Below, piece after piece: positions 48,496-57,631 of a stretch of DNA of 64,000 nt (its first letter is position 1; every line of letters begins with the position of its first letter). The DNA is taken from NCBI RefSeq assembly GCF_047549485.1, contig NZ_CP180191.1, positions 1,426,001 to 1,490,000 of the forward strand, given 5' to 3'. A program made the position numbers and the translations under genes. The notes under the pieces are model-generated. The model did no database searches and was not told the DNA's origin. It saw only the letters and a program-made list of their open reading frames with translations. Source of the DNA: Piscinibacterium candidicorallinum. GTDB lineage: Bacteria; Pseudomonadota; Gammaproteobacteria; Burkholderiales; Burkholderiaceae_C.

Positions 48496-50745
48496 CTACT
48501 CGGTGCTCTGCTCGCCTGCGCGGTGGCGCTGCACGCGCAGCACTGCCTGGATGCGCCGCAGCGAGCGGAAGACCTGCGCCAGGTGCGGCCGGCTTTCCAC
48601 CTCGATCACGAGGTCCATCGTCGAGCTCTTGCCCGGCTCCTCCTCGTTGTTCACGCGCAGGATGTTGGCCGAGTTCTCGGCAATCGCGGAGGCCACCTTG
48701 GCCAGCACGCCCTTGCCCTCGTGCACATGGATCTTCACCCGCGCCGGGAAACTGCGCTCCGGGTTCTCGGCCCAGGCCACGTCGATCCAGCGTTCCGGGT
48801 CGCGCTGACGCTGGCGCTGCGCTACCTGACAGTCAGCCGAATGCACCAGCAGGCCGTGTCCCTTGCCCAGCACGGCCATGATGCCGTCGCCGGGGATCGG
48901 CATGCAGCAGGCCGCAAACTGCACGGCTGCGCCCTCCGCGCCGGAGATCGTGAGCTGCGTGCCGGGGATGCCGGCCTCCTCGTTGCCCTCGATGCCACGC
49001 AGCAGCAGCGCCACCACGGCAGCGGGCAGGCGCTTGCCCTGGCCGACCTCGGCATAGAGATCCTTCGGGACCTTGTTGCCGGTGTCCGACAAGGTGCGCT
49101 GCCAGGCCTCGGCCGTGAGCTGCGCTGGTGCGACGCCGAGTGAATTTAGCGTCTGATTCACCAGCCGCTCGCCCAGCGCCGCCGCTTCGTCGCGGTTGGC
49201 GCTCTTCAGGGCGTGGCGGATTTCGGAGCGGGCGCGGCCGGTGCGCACGAAGGTCAGCCACGCGGGGTTGGGGCGCGAGCCTTCGCTGGTGGTGATCTCG
49301 ACCACGTCGCCGCTGCGCAGTTCGAACCGCAGCGGCGCATCCTCGCCATTGATGCGTGCGCCAATCGCCGTGTTGCCGATCGCGGTGTGCACGGCGTAGG
49401 CAAGATCCAGCGCTGTGGCACCGCGGGGCAGGGCGACGATCTTGCCCATGGGCGTGAACACGTAGACCGAGTCCGGGAAGAGGTCGATCTTGACGTTCTC
49501 GATGAACTCGGAGGAATCCCCGGTCTGGGACTGGATGTCGAGCAGGGACTGCATCCATGCCATGGTCTGGCGCTGCACCTCGGAGAGGTCGCCGCCGCTG
49601 GTCTTGTACAGCCAGTGCGCCGCCACGCCGGACTCGGCGATGCGGTGCATGTCGCGTGTGCGGATCTGGAACTCCAGCGGCGTGCCGTAGGGCCCGCGCA
49701 CCGTGGTGTGCAGGGACTGATAGCCATTGAGCTTGGGGATGGCGATGTAGTCCTTGAACTTGGCAGGCACCGGCTTGTAGAGCGCGTGGATCGCACCGAG
49801 AGCCAGGTAGCACTGCGCGTCGTTCTCCACCACCACGCGAAAGCCGTAGATGTCCAGCACCTGCGAGAAGCTCAGATGCTTGCTGACCATCTTGCGGTAG
49901 ATGCCGTAGAGCGTCTTCTCGCGGCCATGCACCTCGACCGGCAGACCGGACTTCTTCAGCGCTTCCTCGACAGATGTGAGCACCTTGCCGACCAGTTCGC
50001 GCCGGTTGCGCCGGTTCGCCGCAACGGCCTTCTCCAGCACGTCGTGCCGCATCGGGAACATGTTCGCAAACGACATGTCCTGCAGCTCGCGATAGACCTG
50101 ATTCAGGCCCAGGCGGTGGGCGATGGGCGCGTAGATATCCATCGTCTCATGCGCGATGCGGCGCCGCTTCTCGCCCGCCATGGCGCCCAGCGTGCGCATG
50201 TTGTGCAGGCGATCGGCCAGCTTGACGAGGATCACGCGGATATCGCGCGACATGGCCAGCAGCATCTTTCGGAAGCTCTCGGCCTGCTGCTGCTCGCGGG
50301 TGGTGAATTCGAGCCGGTCCAGCTTGGACAGGCCATCGACGAGATCGGCCACCGTGGCGCCGAACTTCTCAGTGATGAGTGCCCGGTCCACCTCGGTGTC
50401 TTCCAGCACGTCATGCAGCAGCGCAGCCTGCAGCGCCTGCACGTCCAGCCGCCAGCCGGCGCAGATACGCGCCACGGCAATCGGGTGGGTGATGTAGGGC
50501 TCGCCGCTGGCCCGCACTTGACCCAGATGGCCGGAATCCGACACCTTGAAGGCTTCGAAGACGGCCTTCACGTCGCGCGGCGGCAGGTAGGCCTTCAGCT
50601 CCTCGGCGAGCTGGGCAAAGCTGATCGCAGCTTCGCTGGCTGGCTTGGCAAAGGACGCCTCGACCTTGCCGGCGGCAGGCGCGACTTCAGCCCCGGCGCT
50701 CTTGCGAAAGCGCGGGCCGAACAGGGAGCGAACGGTTTCAAGCAT
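48496..50745 (-). CDS. spoT: Bifunctional (p)ppGpp synthetase/hydrolase
   Basis: Makes and degrades the alarmone (p)ppGpp to set growth rate under starvation. The 749-residue product has an HD hydrolase domain (ALLHDVLEDTE with H111 D112), a synthetase domain (YGFRVVVEND, AKFKDYIAIPKLNGYQSLHT in parts), TGS (VYVFTPMGKIVALPRGATALD, in parts), a helical region and a C-terminal ACT domain (IAENSANILRVN). The FKD loop, rather than the acidic one of RelA, fits a bifunctional SpoT. ATG at 50745 is preferred over an upstream frame. It ends the yicC-gmk-rpoZ-spoT series. Confidence 0.96.
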   Translation of the reverse strand: MLETVRSLFGPRFRKSAGAEVAPAAGKVEASFAKPASEAAISFAQLAEELKAYLPPRDVKAVFEAFKVSDSGHLGQVRASGEPYITHPIAVARICAGWRLDVQALQAALLHDVLEDTEVDRALITEKFGATVADLVDGLSKLDRLEFTTREQQQAESFRKMLLAMSRDIRVILVKLADRLHNMRTLGAMAGEKRRRIAHETMDIYAPIAHRLGLNQVYRELQDMSFANMFPMRHDVLEKAVAANRRNRRELVGKVLTSVEEALKKSGLPVEVHGREKTLYGIYRKMVSKHLSFSQVLDIYGFRVVVENDAQCYLALGAIHALYKPVPAKFKDYIAIPKLNGYQSLHTTVRGPYGTPLEFQIRTRDMHRIAESGVAAHWLYKTSGGDLSEVQRQTMAWMQSLLDIQSQTGDSSEFIENVKIDLFPDSVYVFTPMGKIVALPRGATALDLAYAVHTAIGNTAIGARINGEDAPLRFELRSGDVVEITTSEGSRPNPAWLTFVRTGRARSEIRHALKSANRDEAAALGERLVNQTLNSLGVAPAQLTAEAWQRTLSDTGNKVPKDLYAEVGQGKRLPAAVVALLLRGIEGNEEAGIPGTQLTISGAEGAAVQFAACCMPIPGDGIMAVLGKGHGLLVHSADCQVAQRQRQRDPERWIDVAWAENPERSFPARVKIHVHEGKGVLAKVASAIAENSANILRVNNEEEPGKSSTMDLVIEVESRPHLAQVFRSLRRIQAVLRVQRHRAGEQSTE

Positions 50746-50921
50746 GTGCCACTGACTTGTAGCACAGCGCCTCGAGCGCAGGCTGCGCGTGCTCAAGCTG
50801 CGAGCAGCCGAACAGCGATGATGGAGTCGAGGAAGAGGGGGCCTTGCAGGCCGGGAAGTGCTTGAGGCTCGTTCCGGGCTTGAGCAGCCCGCCCCGTTCC
50901 CGGCCGGTCATGCGGTACGCC
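50746..50921. other. Spacer between rpoZ and spoT with TTGCA-loop hairpin
   Basis: 176 bases. GGCC-TTGCA-GGCC lies at 50840-50852, and GGGCTTGAGCAGCCC follows. No gene is seen. It may carry processing or termination signals between rpoZ and spoT. Confidence 0.4.
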
Positions 50922-51125
50922 TTAGATGGGCACCTTCTTGAGCATCTCGATGCCGGTCTTGCCCGCTGCAATCTCTCGCAGCGCGGACACCGTGGGCTTG
51001 TCCTTGGTCTCGATCTTCGGGGTGTGGCCCTGAGCGAGCTGGCGGGCGCGATAGGTGGCGGCCAGGGTCAGTTGGAAGCGGTTGGGGATCTGCTCGAGGC
51101 AGTCTTCAACGGTGATGCGGGCCAT
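50922..51125 (-). CDS. rpoZ: RNA polymerase omega subunit
   Basis: A small subunit that stabilises the beta-prime subunit and contributes to the ppGpp site. The 67-residue product begins MARITVEDCLEQIPNRFQLT and contains RARQLAQG and KPTVSALREIAAGK, all typical. Its position between gmk and spoT is the classic order and fits its part in the ppGpp response. ATG at 51125 is the conserved start. Confidence 0.97.
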   Translation of the reverse strand: MARITVEDCLEQIPNRFQLTLAATYRARQLAQGHTPKIETKDKPTVSALREIAAGKTGIEMLKKVPI

Positions 51126-51174
51126 GGATGTCTCGAAAAAGGGCTTTGAACTGCGCGGACAGGAAGGACAGCGA

Positions 51175-51816
51175 TCAATCCGCGAGCGTCTGGGAGCCGC
51201 CGACCCCCAGCTGCGCGAACGTGGAGGCGTAGCGCGCAGCCTGCACCGAAAAGCGGTGGCGGGTGGCGTTCACGATCGCTTCAAGTGCCCTCAAAGCGTC
51301 GCTAAACTCTTGATTAATAATAACATATTCGAATTCCGGGGCGTGCGCCATCTCGCTGCCGGCGGCCAGCAGGCGGCGTGCAATCACTGCGGCGGAGTCC
51401 TGCCCGCGAGCGTGCAGCCGGGCTTCCAGCGCCTCGATGCTTGGCGGCAGGATGAACACGCCCACGGCATGCGGAAACTGCTTGCGCACCTGCCGCGCGC
51501 CCTGCCAGTCGATCTCCAGCAGCACATCCTCGCCAGCGGCCGTCTGCTCGGCGATCCAACGCTTTGAGGTGCCGTAGTAGTTGCCGTGCACCTCTGCGCT
51601 TTCCAGAAAGTCGTGCGCCGCCTGCATCTTCTGGAACGTCGGCACGTCCACAAAGTGGTACTCGCGCCCGTTCTGCTCACCGGGCCGCGGAGCCCGAGTG
51701 GTGTGCGAGACAGACAAGCGCACATGCGGGTCCTTGGCTAGCAGCGCATTGACCAATGAGGACTTGCCGGCACCCGAAGGCGCCACGACCATGAAAACGG
51801 AACCTTTGCCTGCCAT
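51175..51816 (-). CDS. gmk: Guanylate kinase
   Basis: Phosphorylates GMP to GDP in purine metabolism. The 213-residue product has the P-loop APSGAGKSS (12-20), the GMP site VSHTTRAPRPGE with REYHFVDV, and LLEIDWQGARQV. The final 12 residues (LGVGGSQTLAD) are a short variable tail. ATG at 51816 is the start; it lies 28 bases after yicC. A link to the stringent response exists because ppGpp inhibits this enzyme in many bacteria. Confidence 0.97.
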   Translation of the reverse strand: MAGKGSVFMVVAPSGAGKSSLVNALLAKDPHVRLSVSHTTRAPRPGEQNGREYHFVDVPTFQKMQAAHDFLESAEVHGNYYGTSKRWIAEQTAAGEDVLLEIDWQGARQVRKQFPHAVGVFILPPSIEALEARLHARGQDSAAVIARRLLAAGSEMAHAPEFEYVIINQEFSDALRALEAIVNATRHRFSVQAARYASTFAQLGVGGSQTLAD

Positions 51817-51844
51817 GTGATTTCCTGCGCAGCGCCTTGCCGGC

Positions 51845-52768
51845 TTATTCGATGTTCTGTACCTGCTCGCGAAGCTGCTCGATCAGGACCTTCAGGTCAA
51901 TGGAGGCCTGCGAGAAGCGCTCGGAAACCATTTTGGAGCCGAGGGTGTTTGCCTCTCGGTGCATCTCCTGAATGAGGAAGTCCAGGCGCTTGCCGGCTTC
52001 CTTCCCGGAGGCGAGCAGCCGGTCCACCTCGTTGCAGTGCGATTGCAGGCGGTCCAGTTCTTCGGCGACGTCGATCCGCATGCCGATCATCACCACTTCC
52101 TGGCGAATCCGCTCACGCGCTTCGTCCGCCGTGATGGCTGCGCCACTGCGGCCAGCGACCAGCCCCAGCGCCGCTTCCATGCGTTCGGTGATTTTGGCCT
52201 GGGTCTGCTCCAGCACAGCGGGCAGCTCGGTCTTCAGCGTAGCGGCGATCGTTCGCATCTGTCCGACGCGATCGGCCATCGTCGCAGCCAAGGCGGCGCC
52301 CTCGCGTTCGCGCGCGGCGATCAGCGCTGCCACCGCGCGCTGCGCCGCGTCCAGCAGGGCAGGGCGCAGTGCTTCAGCATCGAAGTTCTCAGTCGCGCGC
52401 ACGCCTGGCCAGCCCAGCACGTCGCCCAGGCCGGGATCGCGCAGGTTCGGCACGGCAGCGCGGGCCTGATTCCATACCGCGGCAAAGCGCTGCATGGCGG
52501 TGTTGTCCAGCTGATCGGTGCCCGTTGTCTGCTCGCGCTTCAGGTTGACTCGAAGTTCCACTTTTCCGCGCGCGAGGCGCGACTGCACCAGTTCGCGCAA
52601 TGCCGACTCCAGGGAGCGAACGTCTTCCGGAGCCTTGATGGTGAGATCCAGAAAGCGGCTGTTGACGCTGCGGATCTCGATCCCCAGGCGCCAGCCCTGA
52701 TGCTCCTGATCCGCGTGGCCATAGCCGGTCATGCTGCGCACGGAGCGTGCGCGATCTTGTGTGCTCAT
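51845..52768 (-). CDS. yicC: YicC/YloC family endoribonuclease
   Basis: A 307-residue member of the YicC family, whose E. coli member cleaves small RNAs. It has the usual start RSMTGYGHADQEHQGWRL and EIRSVNSRFLDL, and the conserved C-terminus KRLDFLIQEMHREANTLGSK (exactly 20 residues), then LKVLIEQLREQVQNIE. ATG at 52768 gives a short variable lead. It is first in the minus-strand series and divergent from the Ser/Thr kinase gene across 171 bases. Confidence 0.93.
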   Translation of the reverse strand: MSTQDRARSVRSMTGYGHADQEHQGWRLGIEIRSVNSRFLDLTIKAPEDVRSLESALRELVQSRLARGKVELRVNLKREQTTGTDQLDNTAMQRFAAVWNQARAAVPNLRDPGLGDVLGWPGVRATENFDAEALRPALLDAAQRAVAALIAAREREGAALAATMADRVGQMRTIAATLKTELPAVLEQTQAKITERMEAALGLVAGRSGAAITADEARERIRQEVVMIGMRIDVAEELDRLQSHCNEVDRLLASGKEAGKRLDFLIQEMHREANTLGSKMVSERFSQASIDLKVLIEQLREQVQNIE

Positions 52769-52939
52769 CCGGCAATTTTAGGCAACCCGTCGAGGTCGGA
52801 AACCGTGCGTTCGATGTGACAAGACTTAAGAGTTCCCGCGTGCTACCGAAGGAAAAGTGCTCAACTGTCTACATTCAGCGCTTACACTCCGCCCCTGTCG
52901 ATCGTCCGGTCCGCTCGCGCGCACCCGCCTGCCCAACGT

Positions 52940-54061
52940 ATGTCCAGCAAAAGCAAAAACGCCCCCCTACCCGAAGGCATGGAGATTGCCGGGTATCGCG
53001 TGGTGAAGAAGTTGTCTTCGGGCGGCTTCAGCTTTGTGTATCTTGCTTACGACGAGGACAACAACCCGGTCGCCATCAAGGAATACCTGCCGGCGAGTCT
53101 GGCCAAGCGCGACGAAGGTCAGTTGATTCCGGAGATCAAGGCCGAGCATCAGGCCACCTTCCGGCTCGGTCTGCGTTGCTTCTTCGAGGAAGGCCGGGTA
53201 CTGGCTCGCATCTACCACCCCAACGTGGTGCGGGTGGTGAATTTCTTCCGAGCCCATGAGACCGTCTACATGGTCATGGCTTATGAGTCGGGTCGCTCGC
53301 TGCAGGAAATCATCCTGAAGTACCGCGACAAGGGCGAAAAGGAAATTCTGTCGGAAGCGTTCATCCGAAGCACCTTCATGCAGGTCATGAATGGTCTTCG
53401 CGAGGTGCATGCCAACAAGCTGCTGCACCTGGACCTGAAGCCGGCCAACATCTATCTGCGGCGCGACGGCTCGCCGATCATCCTGGACTTCGGCGCGGCA
53501 CGCACGACGTTGAATGCGGACTCCTCGCGCCTGTTTCCGATGTACACGCCGGGCTTCGCCGCGCCGGAGATGTACCAGAAGGGTGGACAGCTGGGCCCCT
53601 GGACGGATGTATATGCCTTGGGAGCCTGCATGTTCTCGTGCATGGCTGGCCTGCCGCCTCAGGCCGCCGACGTCCGCAAGGGCAACGATCGCATGGAAGC
53701 CGCCTACAAGTCCCTGCGTGGCATATACAGCGACGAGCTGATCGAAGTGACGCGCTGGTGTCTGGACATGGATCTGTCCAAGCGGCCACAGAGTGTCTTT
53801 GCGCTGCAGAAGGCGTTGACCGAGCGCGTCACGGAGGACGTCAGGCCGCCGCTGTTTGCGCGGATCATGAGTTCGGTGCGTCACGTGCTGAACCGCCGCC
53901 AGCGCAGCGCGGAGCAGGTGGTCAATCCCAAGCACCAGCAAGCCACTGCGCTGCTCTGGGGCAACAAGAAGAGCAAGATCGCGCGCTCGGGCAACACACC
54001 GGCACAGGTGGGGGGCCAGGAACCCGCCGCGACCGAGCAGAAGACCTTGGACAAGGTCTGA
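52940..54061 (+). CDS. Eukaryotic-type serine/threonine protein kinase
   Basis: A 373-residue soluble Hanks-type kinase. The glycine loop is altered to LSSGGFSFVY. Catalytic Lys 47 lies in PVAIKEYL, the catalytic loop is HLDLKPAN (163-170, Asp 165) and the metal loop is DFGAAR (183-188). The activation segment ends PGFAAPEMYQ. After about residue 285 the tail is basic and low complexity (RRQRSAEQV) with no membrane segment or PASTA repeats. A PP2C phosphatase gene starts 12 bases downstream, so they form a phosphorylation/dephosphorylation pair. Substrates are unknown. Confidence 0.93.
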   Translation: MSSKSKNAPLPEGMEIAGYRVVKKLSSGGFSFVYLAYDEDNNPVAIKEYLPASLAKRDEGQLIPEIKAEHQATFRLGLRCFFEEGRVLARIYHPNVVRVVNFFRAHETVYMVMAYESGRSLQEIILKYRDKGEKEILSEAFIRSTFMQVMNGLREVHANKLLHLDLKPANIYLRRDGSPIILDFGAARTTLNADSSRLFPMYTPGFAAPEMYQKGGQLGPWTDVYALGACMFSCMAGLPPQAADVRKGNDRMEAAYKSLRGIYSDELIEVTRWCLDMDLSKRPQSVFALQKALTERVTEDVRPPLFARIMSSVRHVLNRRQRSAEQVVNPKHQQATALLWGNKKSKIARSGNTPAQVGGQEPAATEQKTLDKV

Positions 54062-54073
54062 GGCCTGGCACGC

Positions 54074-54997
54074 ATGCGCTTTTCGGTCTTTCAGGATTCG
54101 CGCCGTGGTGGCCGCCAGGTCAACCAGGACCGCATGGCATACCAGTTCACGAAGGAAGCGTTGCTGCTGGTGGTGTGCGATGGCATGGGGGGGCATTTCG
54201 GCGGTGAGGTCGCAGCACAGCTCGCCGTTGAGGTGATCACCTCGCGGTTTGCCGCAGAAGCGCTGCCGTTTCTGAGAAATCCCTCGGCGTTCCTGGAGGA
54301 CGCGTTCGTCGACGCACACAACGCGATTGGCGAGCGCACGATCGCGCAGCGGTTTCCGGAGTCCCCGCGCACGACCGCCGTAGCCTGCGTGATCCAGCAT
54401 GGCACGGCGTTCTGGGCCCATGCAGGTGACTCGCGCTTGTACGTATTCCGCAAGGGGCGTCAATTGCTGCGCACGCGGGACCACTCCAAGTATGAGTTGC
54501 TGCAGGCGCAGGGTGTGGCCATGGGCATGGATGCCGCGCACCACCCGGATCGCAACAAGCTGTTCAATTGTCTGGGTTCACCGCAGACGCCGCTTGTCGA
54601 ACATGGCACGCCGACGGTCCTCAAGAATGGTGACCGTCTGCTGCTGTGCTCAGACGGGGTCTGGTCCAACCTGCACGACGACGAGATGGCGCGGATGCTG
54701 GGCCATGATGACGTGGCCAAGTCCGTTCCCGTGCTGCTTGATCAGGCCGTGATCGAAGGTGGGAGCAGCTGCGACAACGCCACCGCGCTGGCCGTGCATT
54801 GGGCTGGCATGGGGGCGTCCCCGGATTTCGAAGGTGCTTCTACACGGACGGGGGGCTATGAGACCACCGCCCAGATTCTTCCAGCGAGTCCCATGACTGC
54901 GGCGATCAGCGAGGCTGAGATCGATGCAGCCGTGGATGAAATCCGCGCTGCCATCCAGCGCACCGAAAAGCCGGCGCCGCCCAAGCCGCGCCGCTAG
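54074..54997 (+). CDS. PP2C-family serine/threonine phosphatase
   Basis: A 307-residue Mn/Mg-dependent phosphatase that should reverse the action of the adjacent kinase. PP2C motifs: NQDR (17-20), DGMGG (36-40), HAGDSRLYVFR, LLLCSDGVWSNL and the final CDNATALAVHW with metal-binding Asp. The last about 60 residues are a variable tail with a helical segment (AEIDAAVDEIRAAI) and proline-rich end. It belongs to the same transcript as the kinase. No membrane segment is seen. Confidence 0.94.
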   Translation: MRFSVFQDSRRGGRQVNQDRMAYQFTKEALLLVVCDGMGGHFGGEVAAQLAVEVITSRFAAEALPFLRNPSAFLEDAFVDAHNAIGERTIAQRFPESPRTTAVACVIQHGTAFWAHAGDSRLYVFRKGRQLLRTRDHSKYELLQAQGVAMGMDAAHHPDRNKLFNCLGSPQTPLVEHGTPTVLKNGDRLLLCSDGVWSNLHDDEMARMLGHDDVAKSVPVLLDQAVIEGGSSCDNATALAVHWAGMGASPDFEGASTRTGGYETTAQILPASPMTAAISEAEIDAAVDEIRAAIQRTEKPAPPKPRR

Positions 54998-55080
54998 CAC
55001 CTCGCTGTCGGCCCCCGTCCCCCCCTGGGCACCCGGCACCGTAGTGCATTGACGAGTCCTAACTTCTCATCTGAGTTTTC

Positions 55081-55812
55081 ATGACCCAATCCATCGTCCG
55101 CCGAGACGGCCGTGCCCTTGATGCGCTGCGTCCGATCAGCCTGAAACGCCACTTCACGCGCCACGCAGAGGGCTCGGTGCTGGTGTCCTTCGGTGACACT
55201 CAGGTTCTTGTGACCGCGAGCGTCGAGGAGCGAGTCCCGCCGCACAAGAAAGGCAGCGGCGAAGGCTGGGTGACTGCGGAGTACGGCATGCTGCCGCGCT
55301 CTACGCATACGCGCAGCGACCGCGAAGCCGCAAAGGGCAAACAGAGCGGCCGTACCCAGGAGATCCAGCGACTGATCGGGCGCAGCATGCGGGCCGTGGT
55401 CGACCTGAAAGCCTTGGGGGAACGCACCATCCAGCTCGACTGTGACGTATTGCAGGCAGATGGCGGGACCCGTACAGCCGCAATTACCGGCGCGTGGGTG
55501 GCCGTAGCTGATGCCGTTGCGTGGTTGCAGGCGCAGGGCAGGATCGCGGCATCGCCGTTAATCGGCCAAGTCGCGGCTATCTCCGTGGGCATGGTGGACG
55601 GTGCGCCGCGCCTCGACCTGGAGTACGAGGAAGACAGCGGCTGCGATGCCGACATGAATGTCGTCATGACGGCTGACCGGCGCCTGATTGAAGTTCAGGG
55701 CACAGCAGAAGGTGCGCCGTTCTCGCGCGGTGACCTCGATGCATTGCTGGACCTCGCCACTCAAGGTTGTGAGAACCTGTTTGCCTTGCAAAAGGCCGCA
55801 CTGGCGAAATGA
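55081..55812 (+). CDS. rph: Ribonuclease PH
   Basis: Phosphorolytic exoribonuclease that trims tRNA 3' ends. The 243-residue product shows RRDGRALDALRPISLKR, EYGMLPRSTHTRSDREA (in parts: EYGMLPRST), GRTQEIQRLIGRS and CDVLQADGGTRTAAITGA. Its length is normal. Its stop overlaps rdgB by 4 bases (ATGA), so the two are co-translated. The 83-base gap after the phosphatase gene may hold its own promoter. Confidence 0.97.
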   Translation: MTQSIVRRDGRALDALRPISLKRHFTRHAEGSVLVSFGDTQVLVTASVEERVPPHKKGSGEGWVTAEYGMLPRSTHTRSDREAAKGKQSGRTQEIQRLIGRSMRAVVDLKALGERTIQLDCDVLQADGGTRTAAITGAWVAVADAVAWLQAQGRIAASPLIGQVAAISVGMVDGAPRLDLEYEEDSGCDADMNVVMTADRRLIEVQGTAEGAPFSRGDLDALLDLATQGCENLFALQKAALAK

Positions 55813-56429
55813 GCACGACCCGTGATCTCGTGCTGGCCTCGGGCAACGCGGGCAAGCTGCGCGAGCTTGAGGCGCTGCTTGCGCCACTCGGATACCGCGT
55901 GCGCTCGCAGGCGGAGTTCGCCGTTTCTGAAGCCGCAGAACCGCATGGGACCTTCATTGAGAATGCGCTGGCCAAGGCGCGCTGGGCGGCGCAGCACACC
56001 GGCTTACCGGCCCTTGCGGACGACTCCGGCATCGTCGTGCCGAGCCTCGGTGGGGCACCCGGTGTGAGGTCGGCCCGGTATGCGGCGACGTCGCCTGACG
56101 CGCGTCCTGCGGACGCGGCGAACAACGCACTGCTGCTCGAGTCGCTTGCGCGGCAAACGGATCGTCGTGCCATGTTCGTTTGCGTGCTTGCGCTGGTACG
56201 CGGTGCAGACGATCCGCTGCCTCTGATCGCGCAAGGGGTCTGGGCTGGGCAGGTGCTTACCGCGCCTCGTGGATCGGGCGGCTTTGGCTACGACCCGCTG
56301 TTTCAGCCAGATGGCATGAGTTGCAGTGCCGCTGAGCTCAGTGCGCAAGACAAGAACCGCATGAGTCACCGTGGCCTGGCCATGCGCACGCTGCGCGAGC
56401 AGCTGACCGCAACGCCCTGGACGCTGTGA
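55809..56429 (+). CDS. rdgB: XTP/dITP diphosphatase (Ham1/RdgB)
   Basis: Removes non-canonical purine triphosphates (dITP, XTP) from the nucleotide pool. The 206-residue product has LVLASGNAGKLREL at the start, LADDSGIVV in the active site, ARYA and GSGGFGYDPLFQP. It overlaps rph at its start and hemW at its stop (each by 4 bases), giving a tightly coupled rph-rdgB-hemW unit, a frequent bacterial order. Confidence 0.96.
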   Translation: MSTTRDLVLASGNAGKLRELEALLAPLGYRVRSQAEFAVSEAAEPHGTFIENALAKARWAAQHTGLPALADDSGIVVPSLGGAPGVRSARYAATSPDARPADAANNALLLESLARQTDRRAMFVCVLALVRGADDPLPLIAQGVWAGQVLTAPRGSGGFGYDPLFQPDGMSCSAAELSAQDKNRMSHRGLAMRTLREQLTATPWTL

Positions 56430-57631
56430 GGACCATCGCAATCCATCGCGCGCAGCCCGGGCGGGGGGGCGAGCAGAATCCACGCTTCGAGGCGCTGCCG
56501 CCGCTCTCGCTTTATGTGCACTTGCCTTGGTGCGTGCGCAAGTGCCCCTACTGCGACTTCAACTCCCATGAGGCGAATGGTGAGCTGCCCGAGGCGCAGT
56601 ATGTGCAGGCGCTGCTGCGCGATCTCGAGCACGCGCTTCCACTGATCTGGGGCCGCCCGGTGCACAGCATCTTCATCGGCGGTGGAACGCCAAGCTTGTT
56701 CTCGGCGCAGGCGATTGATGAGCTGCTCGCCGGCATCCGCGCGCGGGTCCGGCTCGATGCAGACGCCGAGATCACGATGGAAGCCAACCCCGGCACGGTG
56801 GAATCCGAGCGTTTCCGCGGTTACGCGGAAGCTGGCGTGAATCGGATCTCCGTGGGCGTGCAGACCTTTGATGATGCAGCGCTCAAGGCGCTGGGCCGCA
56901 TCCACGCATCCGGCGATGCCGTGCGCGCCGCCGAGTTGGCAGCGCGGCATGTTGGCAACTTCAACCTGGATCTGATGTACGCGCTGCCGGGGCAGACCGT
57001 CGATCTTGCATTGCGCGACATCGAGCAAGCGCTGGCGCTCGAGCCCACGCACCTGTCGGCCTACCAACTGACGCTCGAGCCGAACACGCTGTTTCATCGG
57101 TACCCGCCGGCGCTGCCCGACGAAGACGCCCAGATCGATATTGAGGAAGCCGTGCATGCATGTCTGGCACAGGCCGGCTACCAGCGCTACGAGACCTCAG
57201 CTTTTGCTCTGCCGGGCAGGCAGTGTCGACACAACTTGAACTATTGGCGCTTCGGCGACTACGTGGGCATCGGCGCAGGCGCGCACGGCAAGATTTCGCT
57301 GCCGGACAAGGTCTTGCGCCAGATTCGCTACAAGCAGCCCAAGGCCTATCTGTCTGCGGTCGAGCAGGGCCAGCCCGTACAGGAGGAGCGAGAGGTGCCC
57401 CTGTCGGATATGCCCTTCGAGTTCATGCTGAACGCGCTGCGGCTGACCGACGGCTTCGAGCTTTCAAGCTATGCGGAGCGTACCGGTGACTCGATGGCTT
57501 CGATCCTGGACGCCCTGGATGCCGCACAAGCCAAGGGGCTGATCGAGCGGGACCATCGATGGGCCCGGCCAACGGATCTTGGGCGCCGCTTCCTCAACGA
57601 CCTGCAGGCGATGTTCCTGAAGTCCGTCTAG
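56426..57631 (+). CDS. hemW: Radical SAM haem chaperone HemW
   Basis: Formerly called an oxygen-independent coproporphyrinogen oxidase, now known as a haem-delivery protein. The 401-residue product has the 4Fe-4S SAM cluster C36-x3-C40-x2-C43 (WCVRKCPYC), GGGTPSLFS and EANPGT. It also has the HemW-specific HNxxYW motif (RHNLNYWRFGDYVGIGAGAHG, quoted as HNLNYW and GIGAGAHG). The start is GTG at 56426, overlapping the rdgB stop. Its stop TAG and the dgkA stop share the tetranucleotide CTAG. Confidence 0.95.
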   Translation: MRTIAIHRAQPGRGGEQNPRFEALPPLSLYVHLPWCVRKCPYCDFNSHEANGELPEAQYVQALLRDLEHALPLIWGRPVHSIFIGGGTPSLFSAQAIDELLAGIRARVRLDADAEITMEANPGTVESERFRGYAEAGVNRISVGVQTFDDAALKALGRIHASGDAVRAAELAARHVGNFNLDLMYALPGQTVDLALRDIEQALALEPTHLSAYQLTLEPNTLFHRYPPALPDEDAQIDIEEAVHACLAQAGYQRYETSAFALPGRQCRHNLNYWRFGDYVGIGAGAHGKISLPDKVLRQIRYKQPKAYLSAVEQGQPVQEEREVPLSDMPFEFMLNALRLTDGFELSSYAERTGDSMASILDALDAAQAKGLIERDHRWARPTDLGRRFLNDLQAMFLKSV

